From an uncultured Planctomycetales bacterium (GTDB taxonomy: Bacteria > Planctomycetota > Planctomycetia > Pirellulales > Thermoguttaceae), in contig CALARR010000234.1 in the NCBI GenBank assembly GCA_937889015.1, forward strand, positions 1 to 64,000: DNA of 64,000 nt, given 5' to 3'. The number at the start of each line of letters is the position of its first letter. The first letter of the stretch is position 1. Shown here one piece after another: positions 24,189 to 32,696 of this stretch. The translations under genes and the position numbers were made by a program. The notes beneath the pieces are model-generated. The model had not been told where the DNA came from. It was given only the letters and a program-made list of their open reading frames with translations, and ran no database searches.

Positions 24189-26450
24189 TTGAAGAGAGCA
24201 ACTCAGCAAACGCTCGTTGCCTTCACCGCCGCCTTGCTGCTGGCGCCGTCGGCGCTGCTTGCTGCACCCGCCATCGCGCCCACGGCCCATGCGAAGGACG
24301 AAAGAAGAGTGGAGGCTTGGCCGCCTGAGCGGAAGGTCATCGCGCATCATGTGCCGTGGCATCCGCCGAGTCATGCCCGGCCCGACCGCACGGCGGACGC
24401 GGGTCCCGGTCTGGAGAGCCAGATCGTGCATGCGGCGGAGGCGGGAATCGACGGTTTCGCGGTCGATGTGGTGCGGAAACCTCCCACACAGATGGTCGGA
24501 ATGCTGTTGGACATGGCTGGGATCGCCCAACGCCGCGTGCCCGGCTTTGCGATCATGCCTTGCCTGGACTGTGCCGCGACTCAAAGCGTAGCGGACTGGG
24601 AGGCGTTCCTGCTCGAATGGCTCGCCAAGGCGGGCGAATTGCCCACTACGTTCCGCGTGAACGGCGCGGCGGTGATCTTCACCTACGGTGCCTACGAGAT
24701 ACCTCCGGCCGATTGGGCCGCACTGCGGCAACGGGTGCTGCAGGCGGGGCAGCGCCTGTTCCTGATCGGCGAGATGAACGCGCTCTACCGCAACCAAAAG
24801 AATCCGCTGCCCCGCATTCGCGAATATGCCGATGTGTTCGACGGGCTCTATTTCTTTGCCCCGAACACCGAAGAGCACGAGCGGAAGCTGCTCGGCATCG
24901 AGCGTTCCGACGGCCGTCCGTTGTTGCGCATGTTCAGCCCTTCGCCGGGTTACTGGCGCGAGAACACCGGGTCGTTCGCCCGGGCATTCCGGGGCACCCG
25001 CACCTACCGGGATGAATGGGATCTGGCCGGCAAGCTTCCGTTCCATTGGATTTCGATCACCTCGTGGAACGACTACACCGAGCACCACCATATCGAGCCG
25101 GCGCGGCATTCTTCCGACGCTTACGCGCGGCTCACGCGGATGGGGGCGGCACAGTTCCGGGGCAAAGCGCTGGAACCGGTGACCGGGCCGGAGACTTTCT
25201 GGCTGACCGCTCCGTCCGAAATGCCGGACGGTCCCGGCGCCGCGCCGTTGGAGGCGGATCCAAGGCGCGAAACGCTCTTCGAGGTGCTGCGCGTGGGCCC
25301 TCCCTCGACGGCATCGGTCACGGTAAGCGTTTCCATCGCACGTCCGAATGGCGAGGTGATCGAGAAACGGGAATTGGCAATCGCCGCCGGCAAGCCGGTG
25401 ACGGATTCGCAGTTTCAGTGGCAGCCCGACCGGGAGTTCGGCGATCCCTACCTGGTGACGACCGCATCGGTGGGTGAGCTCAGTGCCCGAATGCCGTTGC
25501 CACTCTGGCCAAGGAATGTAGCACGGCGTTACCACATGGCTCCGCGCAGAATCCGCCTCACGGCACAGCAACCTCCGAAACCCGCAATCGCGCTGGAAGG
25601 CACGAGGTTGACCGTGAGCACGATTCCCGGCGAGGCGGGCTGGCGCACCGACCTGCTGCACAACCTGATGCCCATGCTCGACCCGAAGTCGCGGACTTCG
25701 CAAGTGGCGGAAGGCGTCGATCAACTGCCGGGCACGAATCCGGGCTGGGGCTTCTGGGAAGCCGCGACGGTCACGCCGGACGCGCGGGTCACATGGGCCG
25801 ATCCGCTCTATCTCCCGCACCGGGGAGATCTGGCGACACTGGCGTTGTATCGTTTCAACAACCCAGACAAACCCACGGCAGATGAGTCCATCTACGCGCG
25901 GCACGGCCGCCAGCGAGGTCGGCTGGTCAAACTGGTAGATGGCAGCCACGCCTTGGCCTGCGACGGCGAGTCATGGTTTGAGCCTTCGGGTAGCTTCTGT
26001 CCGGCGAACTGCCCGCTGACGGTGGAATTCTGGGCCCGGCCGAACAAGCCAGGAGGAATGCTCTGGGGGGATGTGGGCGCCGCCATGCTATTGTGGCTGA
26101 CAGCCGAGGGCAAGCCTCTGGTCTCACGCCGGCAGGCCAGTGACGAAAAGAGAGTTGTCGCCAGTGCCGGGCAACCTTTGGCAATCGGGAAATGGTCGCA
26201 TGTCGCGGGTGTCTTCGATGGCGGGAGCGTGAAGCTTTACGTCAATGGCGCTCTCGCGGCACAGGCACCCTGCACCGGCCCTTCCGGCTCCTCGCGAATG
26301 GCCATTGGCCGCAATCCCTATGACCATACCTCCATCTTTACCGGCCTCGTTGACGATGTGCGCATCACGGCAAGTGCCCTGACGCCGGACGAGTTTGGAC
26401 CGGTGACACCCGGCAAAGCACAGCCGGCCGACCCCGTTCTCAACCGATGA
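24189..26450 (+). CDS. secreted GH99/GH71-like protein with C-terminal LamG domain
   Basis: 753 residues from a TTG at 24189 with GGAGA 8 bases upstream; this gives a clean signal peptide (TLVAFTAALLLAPSALLAA). Residues about 55-330 resemble the GH71/GH99 barrel: HHVPWHPPSH, AAEAGIDGFAVDV, VIFTYGAYE, DGLYFFAPN and WISITSWNDYTEHHHIEPA, the last matching the SWNEWxExxxIEP block of these families. A central linker beta domain follows. The C-terminal 190 residues form a concanavalin A-like LamG domain (WSHVAGVFDGGSVKLYVNG, GLVDDVRI). By family it would cleave mannose- or glucose-containing glycans outside the cell. First gene of a coupled unit with the two following genes. Confidence 0.78.
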   Translation: MKRATQQTLVAFTAALLLAPSALLAAPAIAPTAHAKDERRVEAWPPERKVIAHHVPWHPPSHARPDRTADAGPGLESQIVHAAEAGIDGFAVDVVRKPPTQMVGMLLDMAGIAQRRVPGFAIMPCLDCAATQSVADWEAFLLEWLAKAGELPTTFRVNGAAVIFTYGAYEIPPADWAALRQRVLQAGQRLFLIGEMNALYRNQKNPLPRIREYADVFDGLYFFAPNTEEHERKLLGIERSDGRPLLRMFSPSPGYWRENTGSFARAFRGTRTYRDEWDLAGKLPFHWISITSWNDYTEHHHIEPARHSSDAYARLTRMGAAQFRGKALEPVTGPETFWLTAPSEMPDGPGAAPLEADPRRETLFEVLRVGPPSTASVTVSVSIARPNGEVIEKRELAIAAGKPVTDSQFQWQPDREFGDPYLVTTASVGELSARMPLPLWPRNVARRYHMAPRRIRLTAQQPPKPAIALEGTRLTVSTIPGEAGWRTDLLHNLMPMLDPKSRTSQVAEGVDQLPGTNPGWGFWEAATVTPDARVTWADPLYLPHRGDLATLALYRFNNPDKPTADESIYARHGRQRGRLVKLVDGSHALACDGESWFEPSGSFCPANCPLTVEFWARPNKPGGMLWGDVGAAMLLWLTAEGKPLVSRRQASDEKRVVASAGQPLAIGKWSHVAGVFDGGSVKLYVNGALAAQAPCTGPSGSSRMAIGRNPYDHTSIFTGLVDDVRITASALTPDEFGPVTPGKAQPADPVLNR

Positions 26451-26457
26451 CAGTTCT

Positions 26458-28872
26458 GTGAAACACACCATCACACTCATCGCCCTGCTGCTGGCGCCGC
26501 TGGCCGCGCTGCACGCCGCCGAACCACCCAGCGCGGCGCTGTCCGACGTCCGTTCATGGCGGACGGCGACTTATGATGAGGCGTTCTTTCAAGGCCGCTC
26601 CGTGTGCGGCGAGAAGGCCCTGACGTTCTGGATGCAGAGCGTCGCGTGGCGCAGCGATCCCGAACGCAAGCAGGATAAGGCCACGCAGTTCGAGCGCCTC
26701 CTCACTGGCGACGCGCAGCAAGTTGCCAAGGTCAACAAGGAGATTCAGGACGCGTGCCGCCGCGTGCTCGCCGACGTGGACGCGTGGCGCAAGAAGAACC
26801 CGCACAGCCGAACCCCATCGTTCTGGATCATCATGGCGTTGCGTGCGCCCGACAAGCTGACGGCGGAAACGCACGCGGTCATCCGCGAGACGTTGAAGGC
26901 GCTGGACCTCGGCGGCAAAGAATGCGGCTACATCGGCTGGATGCGCGTCAACGGCTCCAACGGCGCGAACGTCCACGGTTATCTCACACCGCTGGTGCTC
27001 GCGCCGGCGCTCATTGACGACCCGAAAGTCCGCGCCGCCGGCGAGCAGGCGTTGCTGGCCGAACTGACCCACATGAACCGCACCGGCGACATGAGCGAGT
27101 TCAACCTGCTGGAGAGCCATTGGAACGGCACGGCGAGTTGGGAAGTGCTCACGCGCTACATCCCCGACCCGCAGTTGCGCCGCATGGCCCGTCTGATTCG
27201 CGAGCGGCTTTGGATCCACCGTTTCCTCACCTGGTCGCCCGCTGTCGAACGGAATACCGGCCCTGGCAGCCGCATGGCGCCAAGTGAGTGGCTCGGTTGC
27301 GACAACGAGCGCGCGCTGTTCGCGACTGGCCTCACGCGGCCGATCTGGGTCAACTTCTTCTTTGCTTGGGACGGCTGGGACTCGCGCGCATTCCGTATCG
27401 GCTGGCCGCTTGCGCAAACCGAGGCATTCGTGCCCGATTTGCCGTCGTATTTGCACGACCTCGCATGGCACAAATCGCTGCCAAACGAGTTGCAGTGCCG
27501 GGTTGAGCTCCGCCCCGAAGAAGCTTATCGGAACAATTTCAAACTGGAAGGCATCGATCAGCCGACGGGGAAGCAACGGACGAAATACGTCAACTACCAG
27601 GGGCGCGGTTACACGCTCGGTTCGACGACGTGGTCGTGGGTGGTCGCCACGTGTGTGGTCAACGCCTCCGCCTGGTGGAACAACAGCCGCAATCCGCGCG
27701 CGCCACTCGGCAGTCCGGAGCGGTTCTGCGTCCTCTACCCGCACTACGTCATCAATGGCATGAGTTTCCTGGACAAAGGTGACATCTATTACGAGGAAGA
27801 CGGCGGGAAGCCGTTGGCGGATCACAAAGGAGGTCCCCGAGGGCCGTGGATGCGCGAGTTCGTCGAGTTCGGTCGCGTGGGCACCTTGCAGGATCGCAAC
27901 ACGCTGCTGATGACGTATGCCGGCAGACCCGGGATGCACCAGGCGCGATTCGTCAAAGACAAAGTCCAGCGCGCCAGCGCCGCGATGTTCCTGTTCCGCT
28001 GGACCGACGGCACCGACGGCCTCTTCGTGAACCGCGAGCCGGTGCGCAGCCTGCCGCGCGAGCTGGCGCCGGGCGACTGGTGGTTCATCGAGGACGGCGA
28101 CGTCTATGCCGCCATCCGCCCGCTGGAAGCCACGCGGCTGCGCGGGGGCAAAACGATGTTGGAGAAACGCACCCGTCACGTCGTGCTCTACCAGGACAAT
28201 GTCGCCGCCGAGAACATCTCCGGCATCGACGACGCCGACTGGATCAAGGCGCGCAACGGGTTCGTGGTGGAAATGGGAGACAAGGCCGAGTTCGGCTCGT
28301 TCGCCGCGTTTCAGGGCAAGATCCTCGCCGGCAAAGTCACCGCCGACGAAGCCGACGGCTTCACGCGCCACATCGCCTACGAGCGCGACGACCGCCGCCT
28401 CGACGTGCGCTGGCACGCCTACACCGAGGAATATGCCACTCGCAAGATCAACGGTCGCGACGATCCTTGGACGCAGTTTGCGCAGTCGCCCGAGTTTGCC
28501 GTCAGCGACAGCGGCCAGCTTGCCGTGGAAGACGCGAAACTCTCCACCACACCCGGCAAGACCACCTGGCTGCTCTCCTGTGCGCCTTCACGCACGTGGG
28601 TCGCCTACCAACCCAACGCCGATGCCGCGCTCCCCCTGACGCTCGACTGCCCCGCCGGTCGCGTGACCTGCGAGCGTCTTCCCCTCGGCAAACTCGTCAT
28701 CGCCACTCAACCCGACGGCAGTCTCCGTCTCGACGCCGATGCCGAAAGCGCCGAAATAACGGTCAACACGAAGGCCACCAAAGTCGAAGCCCGCATCAAT
28801 GGCAAACCCATGCAAGCCACCCATGCCGAGAACGGCCAATGGACCATTTGCAGCCTGGAGATCACCCCGTGA
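26458..28872 (+). CDS. secreted protein of unknown function, possible polysaccharide lyase-like
   Basis: 804 residues, GTG start 7 bases after the previous stop. Signal peptide (TLIALLLAPLAALHAA type). Residues about 60-330 look all-alpha with paired helices, as in (alpha/alpha)6 toroid enzymes; residues about 380-720 look beta-rich (WFIEDGDVYAAIRPLEATRL, HVVLYQDNVAAEN). That toroid-plus-beta layout is found in several polysaccharide lyase and hydrolase families, but I cannot name one or identify catalytic residues, so the function is inference from layout and from its position between a GH99-like gene and a sulfatase. It overlaps the sulfatase start by 4 bases (GTGA). Confidence 0.65.
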   Translation: MKHTITLIALLLAPLAALHAAEPPSAALSDVRSWRTATYDEAFFQGRSVCGEKALTFWMQSVAWRSDPERKQDKATQFERLLTGDAQQVAKVNKEIQDACRRVLADVDAWRKKNPHSRTPSFWIIMALRAPDKLTAETHAVIRETLKALDLGGKECGYIGWMRVNGSNGANVHGYLTPLVLAPALIDDPKVRAAGEQALLAELTHMNRTGDMSEFNLLESHWNGTASWEVLTRYIPDPQLRRMARLIRERLWIHRFLTWSPAVERNTGPGSRMAPSEWLGCDNERALFATGLTRPIWVNFFFAWDGWDSRAFRIGWPLAQTEAFVPDLPSYLHDLAWHKSLPNELQCRVELRPEEAYRNNFKLEGIDQPTGKQRTKYVNYQGRGYTLGSTTWSWVVATCVVNASAWWNNSRNPRAPLGSPERFCVLYPHYVINGMSFLDKGDIYYEEDGGKPLADHKGGPRGPWMREFVEFGRVGTLQDRNTLLMTYAGRPGMHQARFVKDKVQRASAAMFLFRWTDGTDGLFVNREPVRSLPRELAPGDWWFIEDGDVYAAIRPLEATRLRGGKTMLEKRTRHVVLYQDNVAAENISGIDDADWIKARNGFVVEMGDKAEFGSFAAFQGKILAGKVTADEADGFTRHIAYERDDRRLDVRWHAYTEEYATRKINGRDDPWTQFAQSPEFAVSDSGQLAVEDAKLSTTPGKTTWLLSCAPSRTWVAYQPNADAALPLTLDCPAGRVTCERLPLGKLVIATQPDGSLRLDADAESAEITVNTKATKVEARINGKPMQATHAENGQWTICSLEITP

Positions 28873-30722
28873 AACGCACCCTCACCCTCCTCACCGCCGT
28901 GCTGCTCGCGCCGCTGGCAGCGCTGCATGGCGCCGATGCACCAAGCAAACCGAACATCCTCCTGATCTACTCGGACGACCACGGCTGGGCCGATCTGGGC
29001 ATCCAGGGCGTGGACAAGGACATCCGCACGCCGCACCTGGATCAGTTGGCGAAGGATGGTGTGAGATTCACTCGCGGGTATGTTTCGGCGCCGCAGTGCG
29101 TGCCGTCGCGTTGCGGTGTGATCACGGGTCGGTATCAGCAGCGATTCGGAGTGGAGGACAACAGCAAGGGGCCGCTGCCCTTGAGCGAGCAGACCATCGC
29201 AGAGCTTTTGCAGCCCGCCGGATACCTCAGTGGCTGGGTGGGGAAGAGCCACCTCGACGTGGGCGGAGAGAAGGGCGCGAGCAAGGGTTCGAGACTCCTG
29301 CCCGATCACATGCCGCACCGTCAAGGCTTCGCGGAGTACTTCCGGGGAGAACTGCGGCAGTATTACGCCTCGCACGACTTGCAGGGGCAGCCCTTCGCTG
29401 ACGCGCCGCATCTGGTGACGGACAACCGCTTTCGTGTCGTGGTGCAGACGGAGGCGGCGCTTTCGTTTCTCAATCGCCGCGCCGCCAAACCGGAGCAGCC
29501 GTGGTTTCTCTATCTCGCGTGGTATGCGCCGCATGTGCCGTTGGAGTCGCCTGAGCCGTGGTTCAGCAAGACGCCGGAAAACCTCCCGCTGAAACGCCGC
29601 CAGGCCCTCGCGATGATCGCCGCCATGGATGACGGCCTCGGACACATCCGCGCCAGGCTCAAGCGAATGGGCCAGGAGCAGAACACGCTGATCTTCTTCA
29701 TCGGCGACAACGGCGCTCCGTTGGGTGACGCGTGGGACGGCTCCATCAACCTCCCGATGATCGGTCAGAAGGGCATGCTTTCCGAAGGCGGCATCCGCAC
29801 GCCGTTTGTCGCCGCCTGGCCGGGCCGGTGGCCGGCGGGAGCAACGTATGATCAGCCGGTGATCAATCTCGACGTCGCCGCCACGGCGGTGGCCGCTGCG
29901 GGACTGCCACGCGATCCGAAACTCGACGGCGTGAATCTCACGCCGTTCGTTACCGGCGAGAACACGTCCGCGCCGCACGAACGGCTGTTCTGGCGCTGGG
30001 GTTCGCAGGCCGCCGTGCTGGAGATGCCCTACAAGCTCATCAAGCTCGGCAGCCGGCAGCCGCTGCTCTTTGACCTCACCAAGCCCGAAGGCGAGAACCT
30101 GGAGCGCAACCTGGCCGCGCAGCGCCCCGAGATCGTCTCGCGTCTGGAGCAGCGACTGCGGGCGTGGGCCGCGGAACTTCAGCCGCCCGGACTCAGCGAG
30201 GACGCCTCCGCATTCAGCCGCCGCCACGAGGGTCTGTTTGCCGAGCATCGCATCACGGCGGCGACACCAGCCGCGCGAACTCGTCCCGAACCCGCCGACG
30301 GCTCCGTTCAAGGCTGGATCGCGCGCAACGGCAAGCTCGCGGTGAGCGACGGTGCGCTGGTGTTGTCGCCCGATGCCGACCTGCCGAAGAACGCGCGGCC
30401 CTTCGTCACCCACTCGGATCTCGATCTGGCCAGCCCCGTGACCGTGACCTTGCGTGTCCGGGCAAAAGAGGCGGGACAAGGACCCGCCAGCATCACCTGG
30501 CGCACGAAGCAAGAGAGCTTCGCCGCACACCAATCCGCCGCCTTCGACTGGCGCGCAGGCGTTGAGTGGCAAGAGGTCCGCGTGCCACTGCCCGAGAAGT
30601 CCCGCATCATCCACATTCGTATCACCCCACCGAAGGGCGCGACCGGCATCGCAATCCAATCCATTGAACTCCAGGGCAGCAGCGATGCTTCCCGAGTTTT
30701 CCGCTTCGACTGGAAACAATAA
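28869..30722 (+). CDS. secreted type I sulfatase
   Basis: 617 residues from a GTG at 28869 that overlaps the preceding stop (GTGA), so translation is probably coupled. Signal peptide, then PNILLIYSDDHGWADLG with the metal-binding Asp pair. The formylglycine motif is CVPSRCGVITG (Cys near residue 75), the Cys form that needs a maturase. FFIGDNGAP supplies the other metal ligands. A C-terminal extension of about 150 residues beyond the sulfatase fold has a beta-sandwich look. It would remove sulfate esters from polysaccharides, which fits its unit with two glycan-active proteins. Confidence 0.88.
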   Translation: MKRTLTLLTAVLLAPLAALHGADAPSKPNILLIYSDDHGWADLGIQGVDKDIRTPHLDQLAKDGVRFTRGYVSAPQCVPSRCGVITGRYQQRFGVEDNSKGPLPLSEQTIAELLQPAGYLSGWVGKSHLDVGGEKGASKGSRLLPDHMPHRQGFAEYFRGELRQYYASHDLQGQPFADAPHLVTDNRFRVVVQTEAALSFLNRRAAKPEQPWFLYLAWYAPHVPLESPEPWFSKTPENLPLKRRQALAMIAAMDDGLGHIRARLKRMGQEQNTLIFFIGDNGAPLGDAWDGSINLPMIGQKGMLSEGGIRTPFVAAWPGRWPAGATYDQPVINLDVAATAVAAAGLPRDPKLDGVNLTPFVTGENTSAPHERLFWRWGSQAAVLEMPYKLIKLGSRQPLLFDLTKPEGENLERNLAAQRPEIVSRLEQRLRAWAAELQPPGLSEDASAFSRRHEGLFAEHRITAATPAARTRPEPADGSVQGWIARNGKLAVSDGALVLSPDADLPKNARPFVTHSDLDLASPVTVTLRVRAKEAGQGPASITWRTKQESFAAHQSAAFDWRAGVEWQEVRVPLPEKSRIIHIRITPPKGATGIAIQSIELQGSSDASRVFRFDWKQ

Positions 30723-30727
30723 GACCA

Positions 30728-30916
30728 ATGAAACACCTCGTCACCCTGCTCTCGTTCATCACCGCGCTCGGGCCGCTGTCTGCGCTGCACGCCGCTGATG
30801 CGCCGAAGCCACGAGCCAACATCGTCTTCATCCTCGTCGATGACATGCCCTACGCGGGGCCGAGCGTGACGGGCAACGCGCTGTTGCAGCCGCCCATGCT
30901 GCCCCGGGAAGTCTAG
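30728..30916 (+). pseudogene. truncated sulfatase, N-terminal fragment
   Basis: Signal peptide (LVTLLSFITALGPLSALHAA) followed by RANIVFILVDDMPYAGPSVTGNALLQ, the normal sulfatase beginning, starting 6 bases after the previous sulfatase. After the LLQ codons the frame enters the 32-bp direct repeat and stops after PPMLPREV, the C-terminus of the 1142-residue protein. About 90 percent of the expected gene is absent. The join is exact, so it marks the right boundary of the inserted block or an assembly junction. Confidence 0.85.
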
Positions 30917-30918
30917 CA
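30887..30918. repeat. 32-bp direct repeat, right copy
   Basis: Identical to 23998-24029. Sequence to its right (from 30919) is unrelated to that right of the left copy, as expected for attL/attR-like ends. Confidence 0.9.
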
Positions 30919-31103
30919 GATCGCGCCGACATCCATGGAGAAGCCGTGTTTTCCTGGGTTTTCCGTACTTGACTCGTTCCAGAGTCGGCGCGAAGATGCT
31001 CTTCGCGGTGGAGCCTGTAATGCCGCCGGAACCGCCACCATGACTAATTGCGACCGCGCTGCGCTGGAGGCAGACTTCGATGGTTCGGCAGCCGGGGGAC
31101 GCA

Positions 31104-31343
31104 ATGCGATTCGACGTTGATCGTGGCCATCTCACGGTGATATGGTGCGACCGCTGCCGCAGAGCGGTCAACTTGAATGATGAACGCGATCACTTCCACA
31201 TCGAACAGTGCGGCGGATGCGGAAAGCACGAACCTATTGATACGGATTGGGGATGGTGCAAGAATCACGAATCCGTCTATTGTGGTCGCCTCATGTTTGA
31301 GCACGATACTTGTTCGAAGTTCGTCGAAGGTAAATGGAGGTAG
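31104..31343 (+). CDS. small cysteine-rich (zinc-ribbon-like) protein in a cassette-like position
   Basis: 79 residues from the ATG at 31104 (an ATG at 31080 is also in frame). Four Cys/His-rich pairs are visible: CDRC near residue 16, CGGC near 37, then CKNHESVYC and HDTC at the C-terminus, which suggests one or two zinc sites. The C-terminal WGWCKNHESVYCGRLMFEH block feels like a conserved family but I cannot name it. It ends 2 bases before an attC-like hairpin, the usual position of a cassette ORF. Confidence 0.5.
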   Translation: MRFDVDRGHLTVIWCDRCRRAVNLNDERDHFHIEQCGGCGKHEPIDTDWGWCKNHESVYCGRLMFEHDTCSKFVEGKWR

Positions 31344-31345
31344 TC

Positions 31346-31443
31346 GCCGAACAAGGCGCTGCAGCAGACGGCGGCGGCGCTCTTGCATCAGAGAGTTTCA
31401 CGGCTCAGTAGCGGCCACCGCTGCTGAGCTCGGGACGTTCGCT
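31346..31443 (+). repeat. attC-like recombination site 1
   Basis: Outer arms CGAAC (31348-31352) and GTTCG (31437-31441); inner left arm AAGGCGCTGCAGCAG and inner right arm CTGCTGAGCTCGGG, with CAGCAG/CTGCTG complementary, giving an imperfect ~98-base hairpin. The layout (short outer core, spacer, inner arm, variable loop) matches integron attC sites, although the GTTRRRY core is degenerate. Confidence 0.5.
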
Positions 31444-31450
31444 GAGACAA

Positions 31451-32362
31451 ATGGAACTGCAGAAGAGACATCTGACAGGACTCGAGTACTTGGGGACGAT
31501 TACATCGCTCTTGCAGAGCATCAGGTTGGAGGACCGTTTCACCGGTCTCTATGAGGCGGCGGATCTGCAATGGTGGTGGCGCGAGGACGACGCGTCCAAC
31601 CCGGACAGGCAGGTGTTCTGGTGTGATGGAGAAATGCCTGTGGCGGCGCTGCTGCTCTATGATGACCGCAAAGGATGGAACTGTGATTTCCTTCGCCTGC
31701 CATCCCTGCCAACGGCAGTCGCTGGTCAACTGGTGGCGGAAGTCCTCAGAATGTTATCCCGTGTGCCCACGCCGGCAACGATGACTGTGCGAGAGGACGA
31801 CAGCGTTCTTCGAGAGGCTCTCGACGCCAATGGCTGGCACAACTCTGGTGAGGCCACCATTCAGACATGGCTGGCTGCCGCCCCCTCGGCAGCAACCATG
31901 CTTCCAGTGGGATTCCGGTTCGAAGCCAGAGCGGAATCATCGGGTCGACCGCATCCCATGGCAAACCGCAATGGGAACCCTGCGGACGTGGAGAAGCGAC
32001 TCTCCGAGTGCTCGCTGTACCGTCCGGATCTCGACTACGCAATCGTGCACTCTTCTGGCGAGGTGGCGGCCTATGCGCTGTTCTGGTTGGATCCCACAAC
32101 CCGGGTTGGTCTGATCGAGCCCATGCGAACCGAAGACAAGTATCAGCGCAAAGGGCTTGGTGCAGCATTGGTTTGTGAGGGGACCAGGTGCCTTCGTGGG
32201 CGCGGAGCCGAAACCATCAAGGTCAGCTACAAGGAGGGAAACGAAGCCGCTCGCAGGCTGTATCACCGGTGTGGTTTCCGCGATCTGTCTCGGAAGATGG
32301 TGTATCAGAAAGGGGGCAGCGACCAAGGCGCTGCAGCGGACGCAGACAAGCCGCGCCGCTGA
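31451..32362 (+). CDS. GNAT-family N-acetyltransferase (tandem-domain) in a cassette-like position
   Basis: 303 residues. The C-terminal half has the acetyl-CoA-binding pattern of GNAT enzymes: VGLIEPMRTEDKYQRKGLGA (the Q/R-x-x-G-x-G/A loop), then EGNEAARRLYHRCGF. The N-terminal 150 residues look like a degenerate second GNAT fold. Substrate unknown. The last residues (GGSDQGAAADADKPRR) are encoded inside the second attC-like hairpin, a common trait of cassette genes. It starts 8 bases after the first attC-like site. Base composition is lower in GC than the neighbours. Confidence 0.75.
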   Translation: MELQKRHLTGLEYLGTITSLLQSIRLEDRFTGLYEAADLQWWWREDDASNPDRQVFWCDGEMPVAALLLYDDRKGWNCDFLRLPSLPTAVAGQLVAEVLRMLSRVPTPATMTVREDDSVLREALDANGWHNSGEATIQTWLAAAPSAATMLPVGFRFEARAESSGRPHPMANRNGNPADVEKRLSECSLYRPDLDYAIVHSSGEVAAYALFWLDPTTRVGLIEPMRTEDKYQRKGLGAALVCEGTRCLRGRGAETIKVSYKEGNEAARRLYHRCGFRDLSRKMVYQKGGSDQGAAADADKPRR

Positions 32363-32376
32363 GCGTTGGCGTTCGC
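32319..32376 (+). repeat. attC-like recombination site 2
   Basis: Left arm GCGACCAAGGCGCTGCAGCG and right arm CCGCTGAGCGTTGGCGTTCG form an imperfect hairpin (GCGA..C / G..TCGC outer; AGCG / CGCT inner). Left arm is nearly identical to that of site 1 (CAAGGCGCTGCAGC in both). Contains the stop codon of the acetyltransferase. Confidence 0.5.
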
Positions 32377-32696
32377 AGCTCGCCGCGGGCGTCCCCTCCT
32401 CCGCGCGCACAAACCGCTGACCACCGTCCTGAAATCCCTCCTCCGTTTCCGGCATTCCCCTGGACAGTTGGCGTCTGGGCCGGGCCGCGGTCCGCGATGG
32501 CCATTTCAGAGACTATTGGGTGTCAGCAAAGAAATGCCGTCGCTGTCCCGGCCGTTACCCTTAAGAGCCGGCCTCCCGATGGTCGGCCTCACGGCATTAC
32601 TTGCCCGAGACGCAATAGATCGCCGGTTTACGACACACGCCCTCGCGGGTGGCCTTTGCCGCGCAACCCAGCCTACAGTCTGGTGAGAAATCCGGG
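32377..32696. other. intergenic region with one dispersed repeat
   Basis: No gene seen. At 32568-32600 lies a 33-base repeat beginning CCGGCCTCCCGATGGTCGGC, matched with few changes at 39284-39316 (CCGGCCTCCCGAGGGTCGGC). Short open frames here look like noise. Confidence 0.6.

Larger units (their letters stand above)
24030..30886. mobile_element. putative inserted block bounded by 32-bp direct repeats
   Basis: The block carries three complete secreted-enzyme genes and the start of a fourth, all plus strand. The repeated 32 bases are the native 3' end of the upstream gene. At the right edge a sulfatase gene is cut off exactly where the repeat begins. The coding strand here is visibly richer in C (GCC, CGC, ACC codons) than the G-rich flanking genes, and three signal peptides share an almost identical leader (MK-x-T-x-T-L...LAALH), a Verrucomicrobia-like style. 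No recombinase gene lies inside, so it may be a non-autonomous island, a remnant or an assembly join. Confidence 0.5.
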
